Source: Wenzhouxiangella sp042310355 (lineage in GTDB: Bacteria > Pseudomonadota > Gammaproteobacteria > Xanthomonadales > Wenzhouxiangellaceae). Taken from it: a DNA stretch of 64,000 nt. A program made the position numbers and the translations under genes. Positions 36,201 to 43,688 of this stretch are shown one piece after another. The stretch is from NCBI RefSeq assembly GCF_042310355.1, contig NZ_JBHJMR010000002.1, positions 1 through 64,000 of the forward strand, written 5' to 3'. The notes under the pieces are model-generated. The model had not been told where the DNA came from. It did not search any database and saw nothing but the letters and a program-made list of their open reading frames with translations. Numbering within the stretch: the stretch's first letter is position 1; each line of letters begins with the position of its first letter.

Positions 36201-36336
36201 CGTGGTCATCGTCGGCGGCATGCTCACCAGCACCCTGTTCACCGTCGTCTTCATGGCGGCCACCCTGCGCTTGCTCGCAAGGCTTCGTGCCCGCCGTGTC
36301 GGATTGCCCATTGACTCGGCTATTCAATCATCTTGA
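33256..36336 (+). CDS. RND efflux transporter permease
   Basis: 1026 aa, the usual RND length. TM1 is followed by the porter domain, a TM2-6 block (about 335-500), a second large loop and a TM8-12 block (about 850-1010). In TM4 the AcrB Asp-Asp pair reads D402-A403 (VGLVLDAAIVVQEN). In TM10 the AcrB Lys position is Asn (N919, VVNNAILLIDRA). One Asp is therefore kept, but the proton relay differs from AcrB. This is seen in other RND branches, so substrate and coupling ion are open. The adaptor gene follows 17 bp later, opposite to the common adaptor-first order. Confidence 0.93.
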   Translation: MNLFKLSHANPVATVVVFLIVCILGLAALVKLPVQLTPNLERPQITILNYWRSAAPAEMEAELVEPQEKVLRSISGVETILSSVRSGMSITNLSFEVGTDMQMKLMDVINAMNQAPARPRDAEEPIISLGGLEQPLATLLIRKTAEGADGDFTADQELIRQTVEPALRSIPGVTDVGLNSFREPQLEIVFDPYRMAALGLQLDSLVARIQSAGNVSGGFAPVGRREYTVRFAGQYPLDDWAQMIVAYNDGRPVRLGEVAEIRQGHQPMRGFAYRDGDPAFYIQLFATTDANTVELMTELKQRVARINAEHLDAADLELILSFDSSEHIKRAVALVQGNLGLGIALAMGLLYLMLRGWRATILIALTIPVSLLAALLMLDLLGRSLNIISLAGLAFSVGLVLDAAIVVQENIVRLLQHGEALKRAVVKGTVQVAPALFASTLTTVAIFTPIVFMQGVEGQLFFDLAVSMAVAVCISMLGAFFLVPVVAGIFLNTDADGGQPPRFWHRLARRYLALAGSDRRALLWLIVLGPGAAALIWALTPETDFLPEAKWEGIMTVFLTPPGASYETLENEIGRTIMRRIEPYRTGEKSPAIAAYNLAMSEGGKILFVYPENPRDVQRVLELLRTEILADLPDTQSVSWQSSLLSLNIGGSRSVYLNFSGELDDASREVAAQTIQRIGEIIPGAAVRPLPGLRDAQPQLMLTPDDHAFAQAGLDRGQVASMVRAVTGGLFLGEHFDGSRRQDIILRAPRWSSPEQLQAVPMATPLAGVQTLGQLTVAERRAGPTQLRRYNGERALTLAITPPADMSLEAALEALEPIVAEAQSQVSPDVHLFFYGGSDDLADTIETMSRNFGFAVLVLFLLMTALFRSSLDSLVVLASMPMALAGGVLGLCALNLFAFQSLDLLTMIGFVILMGLVVNNAILLIDRARRGREEGLSDEESIRMAVETRVRPIWMSTLTSVVGMLPLVLVPGVGSEIYRGLAVVIVGGMLTSTLFTVVFMAATLRLLARLRARRVGLPIDSAIQSS

Positions 36337-36353
36337 AAACAGGAGTTTACGAA

Positions 36354-37442
36354 ATGAATTTCATGCAACGCTTTACCCATGTCATTTTCCTTGTGCCGGC
36401 AGCCCTGGCCCTGGCCGGGTCAGCCCTGGCCGCCGAACGGTCCGTGGTTTCGGTCGTGCCGGTCGAGTCCGACGAGGTCAGTCCCACCCTGATGGTCACC
36501 GGCACGGTGCAGAGTCGCCACGATTCGGCGGTCTCGGCGGGTATCGCCGGGGCACTGACCTGGGTGGCCGAGCCCGGCACGTGGGTCGCGCAAGGCGAGG
36601 CGGTCGCGCGCCTTGACGATCGCCCATTTGAACTGGCGGTGCGGGAACTGGAAGCACGTCTGAACAAGAAGCACATCGAGATTCGCCGCCTCGAGAAGGA
36701 TCTCGACCGCTACCGCCGCTTGCAGGAGCAACAGTCGATCTCGGCACGCGAAGTCGACTCGCTCGAAGCCGATCTGGGGATGGCGCGCTCGGACGCCGAG
36801 CTGCTCGAGGTGGAAATCGACCGGGCCCGCCAGGACCTGGCGAGGACCCGCATCGCCGCGCCCTTCGACGGCATGGTGACCAGGCGATTCCAGCAGCAGG
36901 GTGAGAGCGTGTCGGCCACGCAGCCGGTGGCGAAACTGGTCAGCACTGAAGCGCTCGAGATCCGTTTCCACGGGCCGCTGGCCCACAGTGCGCTGCCGGC
37001 CGCATTGGGCGCGTTGCGCGTTCACTGGGGTTCGGGCAGCGCCGAGATGGTCGTGCGAGCCACGGTTCCGGTCAGCGACGAGCAGTCGCAGAGCTTCCTG
37101 GGCTTTCTCAGCGTGCCCGAGTCGATGGCTTCGCAGTTCCGGATCGGCCAGCTGATCAGCGTGGCCGTGCCCACGGCCCTGCCGTCGCAGCAGTTCATCG
37201 TGCCGCGCGACGCACTGGTGCTGGGCGAGAAGCAGATCCGGGTGTTCGTGCTCGACGATGAAGGCCGGGCGCGTGCGATTCCCGTTGAAGTCAGCGCCGA
37301 TCACGGTGATTACGTCGGCGTGGCGGGTTCGCTCGCCGCCGGACAGCGGGTGATCGTGCGCGGCGCGGAATCGATTCGTAGCGGCGATCTCGTGACCGTC
37401 TTGTCGCAGGAAGAGTTTCCGGTGACGACGCTGAACAGTTAG
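36354..37442 (+). CDS. RND efflux periplasmic adaptor (membrane fusion protein)
   Basis: 362 aa from ATG 36354 with AGGAG 8 nt upstream. A signal peptide (MQRFTHVIFLVPAALALAGS) is followed by a barrel-sandwich half (AGIAGALTWVAEPGTWVAQG), an alpha hairpin (about 95-160, Glu/Arg-rich), the second lipoyl half (RTRIAAPFDGMVTRRF) and beta-barrel and proximal domains. No lipobox Cys is seen, so it is probably held by the signal or soluble. No outer-membrane TolC-like gene is adjacent. It pairs with the permease just upstream. Confidence 0.92.
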   Translation: MNFMQRFTHVIFLVPAALALAGSALAAERSVVSVVPVESDEVSPTLMVTGTVQSRHDSAVSAGIAGALTWVAEPGTWVAQGEAVARLDDRPFELAVRELEARLNKKHIEIRRLEKDLDRYRRLQEQQSISAREVDSLEADLGMARSDAELLEVEIDRARQDLARTRIAAPFDGMVTRRFQQQGESVSATQPVAKLVSTEALEIRFHGPLAHSALPAALGALRVHWGSGSAEMVVRATVPVSDEQSQSFLGFLSVPESMASQFRIGQLISVAVPTALPSQQFIVPRDALVLGEKQIRVFVLDDEGRARAIPVEVSADHGDYVGVAGSLAAGQRVIVRGAESIRSGDLVTVLSQEEFPVTTLNS

Positions 37443-37451
37443 GCGCTATGG

Positions 37452-38915
37452 TCAGTCGGAGCCAGGCTTCGATTCGCCTTCCCGCTGCGGCAGGCGATCG
37501 AGCAATTGTGCGAAGCGCGGATCGTTGCGCAGGGGCAGGTAGTGGGGATCGACGTTGACCAGCAGGATCTGGGGCTGGCGTTCGCTCACCGCTTCGTCGA
37601 GCCAGCGGAAGGCCTCGTCGGTCCGCCCCGCGACCACCGCGTAGCGTGCCCAGGCGATGGGCGGACGATGGTGTCCCACGTTCGCTTCGAACCGGTCATC
37701 CAGCATCCGCCCGAACAGGGCTTCAATGCCTTGCTGCCGATACAGCCGGGTATATTCGCCGATACGTTCTTCCGCGATACCGGCCTCGCGCATGAGGATG
37801 ACGAGTTGGTCGAATGCCATTGCGTCGTCGTCGAGAAGAAGGCCAAGGCGATGCAGCATCCTGCCGTAGTGGCCGGATTCCGATTCGGAGTTCATCAGGC
37901 GCCGGGTCTCGGCCACCGCCCGCTCGAATTCGCCGCGCATCGTGTAGACAAAACTCATGTTGATAAAGCGATACCAGGCCGGGTCAGCCTCGCGCATGCG
38001 CTGGAGGACTTGCTCTGAGCGTTCGAATTCGCCCAGCGACAGCAGGAATTCGCTGTAGGGCAGGTAGTTCTGCGGATCGTCGGGCGCCAGTTCGATCGCG
38101 CGCTGGTAGGCTTGCTCGGCCGCCTGCAGATCCCAGTCGGCCAGCCAGTACAGCTCGGCCTTGCGCAGCCAGGCCCCTGCGTTGTCGGGATCGATCTCCA
38201 GCACGCGGTCGAGCAGGGCGTGGACCTCTTCTGCGTAGAGCTCGATGTCGAGGAAGCCGTTGAGCGCGCTCAGGCGCAGCTTGGCCGCGGCGATGCCGAG
38301 GTAGGCTTCGGCATCGCCGGGGCTTTGCTCGAGCACTTCCCTGAAGCCCGAAATGGCCTGGCGAAGGGCTTCGGGCTCGTTTTCGGCCAGGCGCTCCTCG
38401 GCCCGTTCCAGCATCTGGCCGATCTCGGCGCTGGCTTGACTCGACGGCGGCGAAGAAGGCTCCGGGGAGGGGCGCTGGCTGACCCACCAGCTGCCTACGG
38501 CGGCCACCAGCAGTCCGGCGCCGACGATGCCGGATGACAGCCACCAGCCCATTCGCGATCCGGCGGCTGAATAGGGCCGATCCGGCTCGACGGAGACGCG
38601 CCGTGTTTCCGGCAGCCAGATATAGCCCGTACCGGTCACGGTGCGGATGTAGTTCGGTGAAGCGGCGCGGTCACCGAGTGTCCGCCTGAGTTTGCTCACC
38701 GCCACCGACAGGCTGTCTTCGTTGACGATGCGCCCCGGCCAGATCTCTTCCATCAGCCAGGTCTTGGTCAGCACTTGTCCCGGTCGCCGACAGAACGCGT
38801 GCAGCAGGTCGGAAACCTTCTGCTCGAGAATCACGTCTTCGTCGCCCAGCCGCAGCCGGCCCTCGTGTGGGGCGAAAGTCGCGTGCTCAAAGCTGTATCG
38901 AACGGGCTTGTCCAT
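37452..38915 (-). CDS. CadC/ToxR-like membrane transcriptional regulator with TPR repeats
   Basis: 487 aa. Residues about 5-105 are an OmpR-type winged helix (LEQKVSDLLHAFCRRPGQVLTK, then VNEDSLSVAVSKLRRTLGD and TVTGTGYIW). A single membrane segment is at about 125-147 (MGWWLSSGIVGAGLLVAAVG). A linker and TPR-like helices fill the periplasmic part (about 180-470). The layout is that of one-component, membrane-bound regulators. It is convergent with the RND operon by 9 bp and divergent from the DUF4398/OmpA pair, which are its plausible targets. Confidence 0.9.
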   Translation of the reverse strand: MDKPVRYSFEHATFAPHEGRLRLGDEDVILEQKVSDLLHAFCRRPGQVLTKTWLMEEIWPGRIVNEDSLSVAVSKLRRTLGDRAASPNYIRTVTGTGYIWLPETRRVSVEPDRPYSAAGSRMGWWLSSGIVGAGLLVAAVGSWWVSQRPSPEPSSPPSSQASAEIGQMLERAEERLAENEPEALRQAISGFREVLEQSPGDAEAYLGIAAAKLRLSALNGFLDIELYAEEVHALLDRVLEIDPDNAGAWLRKAELYWLADWDLQAAEQAYQRAIELAPDDPQNYLPYSEFLLSLGEFERSEQVLQRMREADPAWYRFINMSFVYTMRGEFERAVAETRRLMNSESESGHYGRMLHRLGLLLDDDAMAFDQLVILMREAGIAEERIGEYTRLYRQQGIEALFGRMLDDRFEANVGHHRPPIAWARYAVVAGRTDEAFRWLDEAVSERQPQILLVNVDPHYLPLRNDPRFAQLLDRLPQREGESKPGSD

Positions 38916-39182
38916 CGGATGGCAGGCGGCCTGGCGGTGCGGGCGATCGCGTCAATGCATAAGGAAGTAATGATAGTGCAGTGCTGCTTGTCATTTCGCC
39001 TGGCATTAGCCCATTGCGCCCCTGCTATGTTCGCCGGCGTACATTCACTCTGCGCGAAACACTCCAGAATGACTCGGAAAGTGAGCATGCCCGCTGAGAG
39101 CATGCATCGCACTACGGTGATGAAGCCGAAATTTTTCGTCAGTGACGGCCATTCACCGAGTGTCCATACCGGGAGAGAACCG

Positions 39183-39566
39183 ATGAATAGAATACTGAAT
39201 GGCGGACTGATTGGCTTGCTGGCGTTGTTCCTGACCGCCTGCGCCACCCAGCCACCTGTTCCCAACGATCAACTCGCCGTGGCGCGAAACGCCATCGATT
39301 ACGCCGTGGAAATGGGCGCGCGTGATCACGCCCCCGGTGACCTGCAGCAGGCTCGCGAGCATCTCGCGGAGGCAGAAAGGGCGATCGAACAAGGCGAGAA
39401 CAAGATTGCCCGCCAGCTTGCCCTGGAAGCCGAGAAGATGGCGCGGCTGGCAGACCGGAAGTCTCGGTCCGCCCGAAGTCGTCGCCAGGTGGAACAACTC
39501 GAGGATACCGTCGAAGCATTGCGCGATGAAATCACCCGTGCCCGTGTGCAAGGAGGCTCGTCATGA
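39183..39566 (+). CDS. DUF4398 lipoprotein
   Basis: 127 aa from ATG 39183 with GGGAGAG upstream. The signal ends in the lipobox LTAC, so it is probably a lipoprotein. The rest is helical, with the DUF4398 pattern (LAVARNAIDYAVEMGARDHAPGD) and a C-terminal coiled coil. The stop overlaps the next start (ATGA), coupling it to the OmpA-family lipoprotein, which carries a related N-terminal domain. The 267 bp upstream separate it from the divergent regulator and must hold both promoters. Confidence 0.88.
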   Translation: MNRILNGGLIGLLALFLTACATQPPVPNDQLAVARNAIDYAVEMGARDHAPGDLQQAREHLAEAERAIEQGENKIARQLALEAEKMARLADRKSRSARSRRQVEQLEDTVEALRDEITRARVQGGSS

Positions 39567-40627
39567 AACGCATCAATCTCAAATTACCTTTTGTATTGTT
39601 GATGGTCGTTGCAGTGCTTGCCGCTTGCGCGACCACGCCGCAGCGGTTGTCTGAACTGGAGCGTGCCGAAGCCTCGGTCGAGGCCCTGGTTTCCGATCCC
39701 CAGGTCCGCCGTTTTGCCCCGGGCGAAATGCAGGAAGCCGAAACACTGCTCGACCGGGCCCGGGATCAGTGGCGCGAAGGCGCCGATCGGTCCGATGTAT
39801 TGCACCTGGCACAGTTGACGGAAACCCAGGTCGGCATTGCGCGCGAATCGGCGGAGCTCAGTCGACTCGAGGCGCGCGCCGATGAACTGAGTAACCAGCG
39901 CGAAGTGTTGAGCCTGGAGGCGCGTGCTGCGCGGGCCGAGCGGGAAGCGCAGCGGCTCGAATCGGAGCAGTCTCGTGCCGAGGCCGAGGCCGCACGCTCG
40001 GAAGCCCGGCGCATGGCGGAAGCCGCCCGGCGGGCCAGGGCCGAGCAGGATGCCCGCGTAGCCGAGATGGCGCGTCGGGAGGAGGCACAACAGCGCGAGA
40101 TGGCGCAGAGCGAAGCCGAGGATGAGCGCCGACAGCGCATGGCGGCCGAACGGCGGACGCAGGAGCTCGAAGAAGAAGCCCGGCGCATGCGCGAGCAGGC
40201 CGATCGGCTGCAGGCACAGATCTCCGATCTGGAAGCGCGGCCTACCGAGCGTGGACTGGTGCTGACACTGGGCACCGATGTCCTGTTCGACCTCGACAAG
40301 TACGAGTTGCGTGAAGGTGCCGAGCGCACGATCGAGCGCATCGCGGAGTTCCTCATGGAATACGAGGATCGAAAGGTGCGGGTCGAAGGGTTTACCGACT
40401 CGACCGGCGCGCGCGACTACAACCTGCGCCTGTCGGAGCGACGCGCCAATTCGGTTCGTGATGCACTGGTTGAACGTGGTGTGGACGCCGATCGCGTTCG
40501 GACTCGCGGCTACGGGCTGGACTACCCGGTTGCCACCAATGGAACGCAGGCCGGCCGCCAACTCAATCGTCGCGTTGAAGTCATCATCTCCGACGATGAC
40601 GAGGATGTGCCGGCGCGCACAGAGTAG
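39563..40627 (+). CDS. OmpA-family lipoprotein with DUF4398-like N-terminus and long coiled coil
   Basis: 354 aa. The lipobox is LAAC (VVAVLAACATTP). Residues about 30-115 resemble DUF4398. A long Ala/Glu/Arg-rich coiled coil follows (about 105-230), and the last ~115 residues are an OmpA peptidoglycan-binding domain. That domain has DVLFDLDKYELREGAERT, the peptidoglycan contact VEGFTDSTG and NLRLSERRANSVRDAL. It probably links the outer membrane to peptidoglycan. It forms a two-gene unit with the preceding small lipoprotein and ends just before a terminator-like hairpin. Confidence 0.93.
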   Translation: MKRINLKLPFVLLMVVAVLAACATTPQRLSELERAEASVEALVSDPQVRRFAPGEMQEAETLLDRARDQWREGADRSDVLHLAQLTETQVGIARESAELSRLEARADELSNQREVLSLEARAARAEREAQRLESEQSRAEAEAARSEARRMAEAARRARAEQDARVAEMARREEAQQREMAQSEAEDERRQRMAAERRTQELEEEARRMREQADRLQAQISDLEARPTERGLVLTLGTDVLFDLDKYELREGAERTIERIAEFLMEYEDRKVRVEGFTDSTGARDYNLRLSERRANSVRDALVERGVDADRVRTRGYGLDYPVATNGTQAGRQLNRRVEVIISDDDEDVPARTE

Positions 40628-40650
40628 GCAGAACCGACTAATCTTGTGGT

Positions 40651-40678
40651 GCCCGCGGCCCCCCCCGCGGGCGCTTTG
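40651..40678. terminator. Terminator-like GC hairpin between convergent genes
   Basis: A perfect 8-bp stem GCCCGCGG / CCGCGGGC (40651-40658 with 40665-40672) with a 6-nt C loop, followed by GCTTTGG. The T tract is weak. It lies between the convergent OmpA and DUF389 genes. Confidence 0.55.
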
Positions 40679-40724
40679 GGGCTTGTTGGAATGGATCCGG
40701 CGGCCAGGTAGTCGGCCACTCAGT

Positions 40725-41765
40725 TTACGGGCCTTGTTCCGAGACAGGCGTTTCGAGCTGCAGGTTGTAGTAGATAAAGCCGGCGGCCAGGGCCGCGAGG
40801 ATCACGATCCACAGCACCATGAAGATCGTGGCGGATCGCTTGGCACGACTTTTCTCCCACCACTTGCGCGGGGTGACGCCGCGGCTGAGGAAAACCGTCA
40901 TGGCGGCCACGTTGACCGCCGCGATATTGGTGCTGTAGAGCAGCGCGGCGCCGGCCGCGCCTTGCCAGTTGCCGGAGCCGGCCAGCAGGGCCGCCACCAA
41001 CAGCGGTGGCAGCAGTGCGACGGCGACCATCACGCCGACCAGGGCCGCGGCGATGCCGCTGGTTGTCGCCAGCGCCCCGGCCCCGCCGGCGGCCAGCGCC
41101 AGGATCAGGTCGAGATGGTTGATGCGAGTTCGGCTGGCGATCTCCGGCAAGGCCGGGTCGACCTTGAGCGCCCATCCGCAGATCACGCCCAGCAAGGCGG
41201 CAAGCGTCACGCCGCTCATGCCGGTCTTGACGGCACGGATCCCGAGGTCCCGATCGGCCAGGGTCGCGGCAAGCGCCAGGGCCATGTTCGGGCCGAGCAG
41301 GGGGGCGATCACCATGGCGCCGACAATTACCGCCACGTTGCCCTGGATCAGCCCCACGGCGGCGACCACAGAGGAGAACAGCACCATCAACATGTACTCG
41401 GCATCGAGCTTCGCGTTCTTGCCGATTCGAGTGTGTAGTTCGATGCGGCTGAGTCGATTGGTCTCTTCCCGTTCCGCTTTCTCGCGCTCGGGCTCCGATT
41501 CCTCGTCGCGTTCGGGTGGGGGCGGCAGGGTCGCCTCGACCGCGTAGACGTTCATGCGGATCTCGTCGTAGCGTTCGCTGAGGGATTCGAACTTGTCGAG
41601 AAAGGATTCAACCTGACCCTGGCGCACCAGCACGCGCAGCACGGCACGTTCGCCGTTGTCGCTGGCGAGGCTCTCGGTCGCCACGGGATCCAGCGCATCG
41701 ATTCTCTCTTTCAGGCCGGCCAGCCGGTCGGCGGGCACGGCAAGTTCGATCAGGCGCGTTGCCAT
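40725..41765 (-). CDS. TIGR00341/DUF389 family membrane protein
   Basis: 346 aa. The soluble N-terminal part (1-115) contains an acidic Glu/Arg-rich linker. About six hydrophobic segments follow, with the DUF389 signature MVIAPLLGPNMALALAATLAD and later ALVGVMVAVALLPPLLVAA. The family is widespread and uncharacterised. The gene is transcribed alone and is convergent with the OmpA gene. Confidence 0.9.
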   Translation of the reverse strand: MATRLIELAVPADRLAGLKERIDALDPVATESLASDNGERAVLRVLVRQGQVESFLDKFESLSERYDEIRMNVYAVEATLPPPPERDEESEPEREKAEREETNRLSRIELHTRIGKNAKLDAEYMLMVLFSSVVAAVGLIQGNVAVIVGAMVIAPLLGPNMALALAATLADRDLGIRAVKTGMSGVTLAALLGVICGWALKVDPALPEIASRTRINHLDLILALAAGGAGALATTSGIAAALVGVMVAVALLPPLLVAALLAGSGNWQGAAGAALLYSTNIAAVNVAAMTVFLSRGVTPRKWWEKSRAKRSATIFMVLWIVILAALAAGFIYYNLQLETPVSEQGP

Positions 41766-41932
41766 AAGATGCCTTCGATCTAGAATTTTCGATTATGCAT
41801 GAGCAATGCCCCGCATGTACCGGGTCTTGCTTGCGTGAATCGACTATAAGGCCTGGAGGGTCACGCTGTCAGGCTTCATGGTCTGGACCGGACGACCACG
41901 AGAATTGAGGCGCCGGTGGACCCCGTAATAAT

Positions 41933-42022
41933 CTAGCTTCGAGCAAACCCAGATCCGGCAATCGCGAGTGTTATCAGGAAGATGATCGTCGCCTCGGTCA
42001 TTTGAAACGAGAACTTGGCCAC
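41933..42022 (-). CDS. Possible 29-residue membrane peptide
   Basis: A GTG-started frame 7 bp downstream of the beta-helix gene stop, with TAGG about 6 nt before the start. The peptide is VAKFSFQMTEATIIFLITL followed by AIAGSGFARS, one hydrophobic segment. Small size and weak start evidence keep this tentative; it could be chance. Confidence 0.25.
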   Translation of the reverse strand: MAKFSFQMTEATIIFLITLAIAGSGFARS

Positions 42023-42029
42023 TTTATAC

Positions 42030-43316
42030 CTACTGGAACCGGTCGTTGAAGATCCGCTGCAGCGTGCCCTCGGACAGGTAGTTGCCGAAGTCGACCCAGT
42101 CGGATGCCTCGTTGCCCTGGCCCTCCGGATTGTTCTCGGCATGGTAAGGTCCGCTGCCTGCGCCCCACCAGTTGAATCGTGCATTGATGGTGATCGAGTC
42201 GGTATCGTTCTGAATGCCCAGAGCGCTGTTGCGGTGAATGTCATTGGCGTTGTCCATGGAGCCGCCGACGAGGGGGTTGGCGGAACTCACGGCAAGGATG
42301 CCGACTTCGTTGCCGCGGATATCATTGCGGAAGATCTCGGGCACGCTTTCTGCGCCACCAAGGTAGATACCGCGAAGTGCATTGTCGTAGATGCGGTTGT
42401 CGGTAATGGTCGGGCTGCTCTGGGACAGATAGATGCCGTTGTTGCCGTTGCCGCGTATGGTGTTGCCCGCGATCGTGAGCGCGCCTGGAGTGTTCTGGAC
42501 GTAGATGCCGTGATATCCGCTGTTCTCGACGGCGTTCTCATCAATCGTGACGGTGTCGGCATTGGTAATCGAAGTAAGGTAGATGCCGGAGTTTCCACTC
42601 GCTCTTATGCTGTTGCCGCTTATTGTGGCGCGGGTGTTATCGCGACCGTGAATACCGAAGGTGGCCGCGCCGATGATCGAGTTGCCGGTGATCGTGACGT
42701 TGCCGGAAGCATCCCGCAGGTAAACGGCCTGGTACTGAGCGGTGCCATCGATCAGGTTGTTCTCGATGGCATGTGCGCTATCTGTATCGAATAGAACGAT
42801 GGCGCGCCGGTCGCTGTGGCGGATTACGGATCGGGTCACTGTAAGTGTCCCGCTGCCGGCCTTGTGGATGGCGCCGGGTTCGTTGTACTGGTAGTAGCGG
42901 CCCGCATAGCGCACTTCAACGCGGTCGAGCAGGGCACTGCCGCCGTCGCGCACGTAGATCCCCTGCCACCAGGGTACGCCGGGCACGGTACCGCCTCCAT
43001 CCCCATTGCTGTCCCCACCAACGCTGTCATCGCGGATATCCGTGAAGTAGACGGCATCCTGCTCGGAGCCCTGTACATCCAGGCTGCCCCGAACATTGAG
43101 GAACTTGCCGTAGTCGAATTTGACGACAACGCCGGGTGAGATGGTCAATGTGACATCCGGTTCCACCGTGATCGAATCGACGACGTGATAGACGGGGTCG
43201 GACCAGGTGGTGTCGACCGAAATGGATCCGCTCACATCGATCGCTCCGAACGCAGCCCGGGTCACCAGCACTGAAAACACCAGCAGGCTGAGCCCGCAAC
43301 TCGAAGAAATCCGCAT
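42030..43316 (-). CDS. Secreted right-handed parallel beta-helix protein
   Basis: 428 aa with a signal peptide (MRISSSCGLSLLVFSVLVTR). The body is made of PbH1-type turns, such as ITGNSIIGAATFGIHGRDNTR, ATISGNSIRASGNSGIYLTS and LTIAGNTIRGNGNNGIYLSQ. It resembles NosD/periplasmic copper-binding and pectate-lyase-like helices. No catalytic residues can be assigned. The C-terminus is LQRIFNDRFQ, similar to the secreted protein ending at 33043. It is likely exported to the periplasm or surface. Ligand unknown. Confidence 0.88.
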   Translation of the reverse strand: MRISSSCGLSLLVFSVLVTRAAFGAIDVSGSISVDTTWSDPVYHVVDSITVEPDVTLTISPGVVVKFDYGKFLNVRGSLDVQGSEQDAVYFTDIRDDSVGGDSNGDGGGTVPGVPWWQGIYVRDGGSALLDRVEVRYAGRYYQYNEPGAIHKAGSGTLTVTRSVIRHSDRRAIVLFDTDSAHAIENNLIDGTAQYQAVYLRDASGNVTITGNSIIGAATFGIHGRDNTRATISGNSIRASGNSGIYLTSITNADTVTIDENAVENSGYHGIYVQNTPGALTIAGNTIRGNGNNGIYLSQSSPTITDNRIYDNALRGIYLGGAESVPEIFRNDIRGNEVGILAVSSANPLVGGSMDNANDIHRNSALGIQNDTDSITINARFNWWGAGSGPYHAENNPEGQGNEASDWVDFGNYLSEGTLQRIFNDRFQ

Positions 43317-43688
43317 CTTGCCTTCCCCTTTTGGTTGGTGGAGCCTGGCTATGTATATAAGCAGCTTCTTATTGGACGGGTTTTGATCCTGGTCAAGTGC
43401 TAGTGGGCCATGCGGTTAATTAGGTAACACTCAGCCGCCGCACAAGCGCTGTGGCAGGGCAGGCGTAGCCGTTGCCCGTGTTCCGCTCGCTTGAATTGGC
43501 GATGGCCAGTCCTGCGCTCGCGCGCCTTGCCCACAACGCTTGTGCGACGGCTGAGTGTTACCTAATTAGCCGCATGGCCCACTAGACGTGGACTGCTCCG
43601 CCAGACGGCTTGCAGCTGAATCGGATGTTGTTGGCGACGGCCGAAAGAGCTTGACTACTGGTATCAGTGAGCGGCGATACGCATCATT
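43317..43688. other. 372-bp intergenic stretch with a long palindrome
   Basis: The main feature is the inverted repeat at 43400-43585. Outside it, the DNA just upstream of the beta-helix start (about 43317-43399) is AT-richer than its surroundings and probably holds that gene's promoter. No coding frame is convincing. Confidence 0.7.
43400..43585. repeat. MITE-like 186-bp palindromic element
   Basis: Two 55-nt arms (43400-43454 and 43531-43585) are reverse complements with only three mismatches, separated by 76 nt. Both outer ends are CTAG. Both arms contain TAATTAGGTAACACTCAGCC. No transposase is encoded. The form fits a miniature inverted-repeat element. The outer CTAG could be a target duplication of an IS5-type enzyme, but a palindromic end cannot prove that. 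The arms are too long for an ordinary terminator. Confidence 0.8.

Noticed and set aside
43400..43585. Integron attC site or ordinary terminator
   Set aside because: The arms lack the paired RYYYAAC/GTTRRRY core sites of attC, no integrase or cassette is near, and 55-nt arms without a T tract are unlike a terminator.
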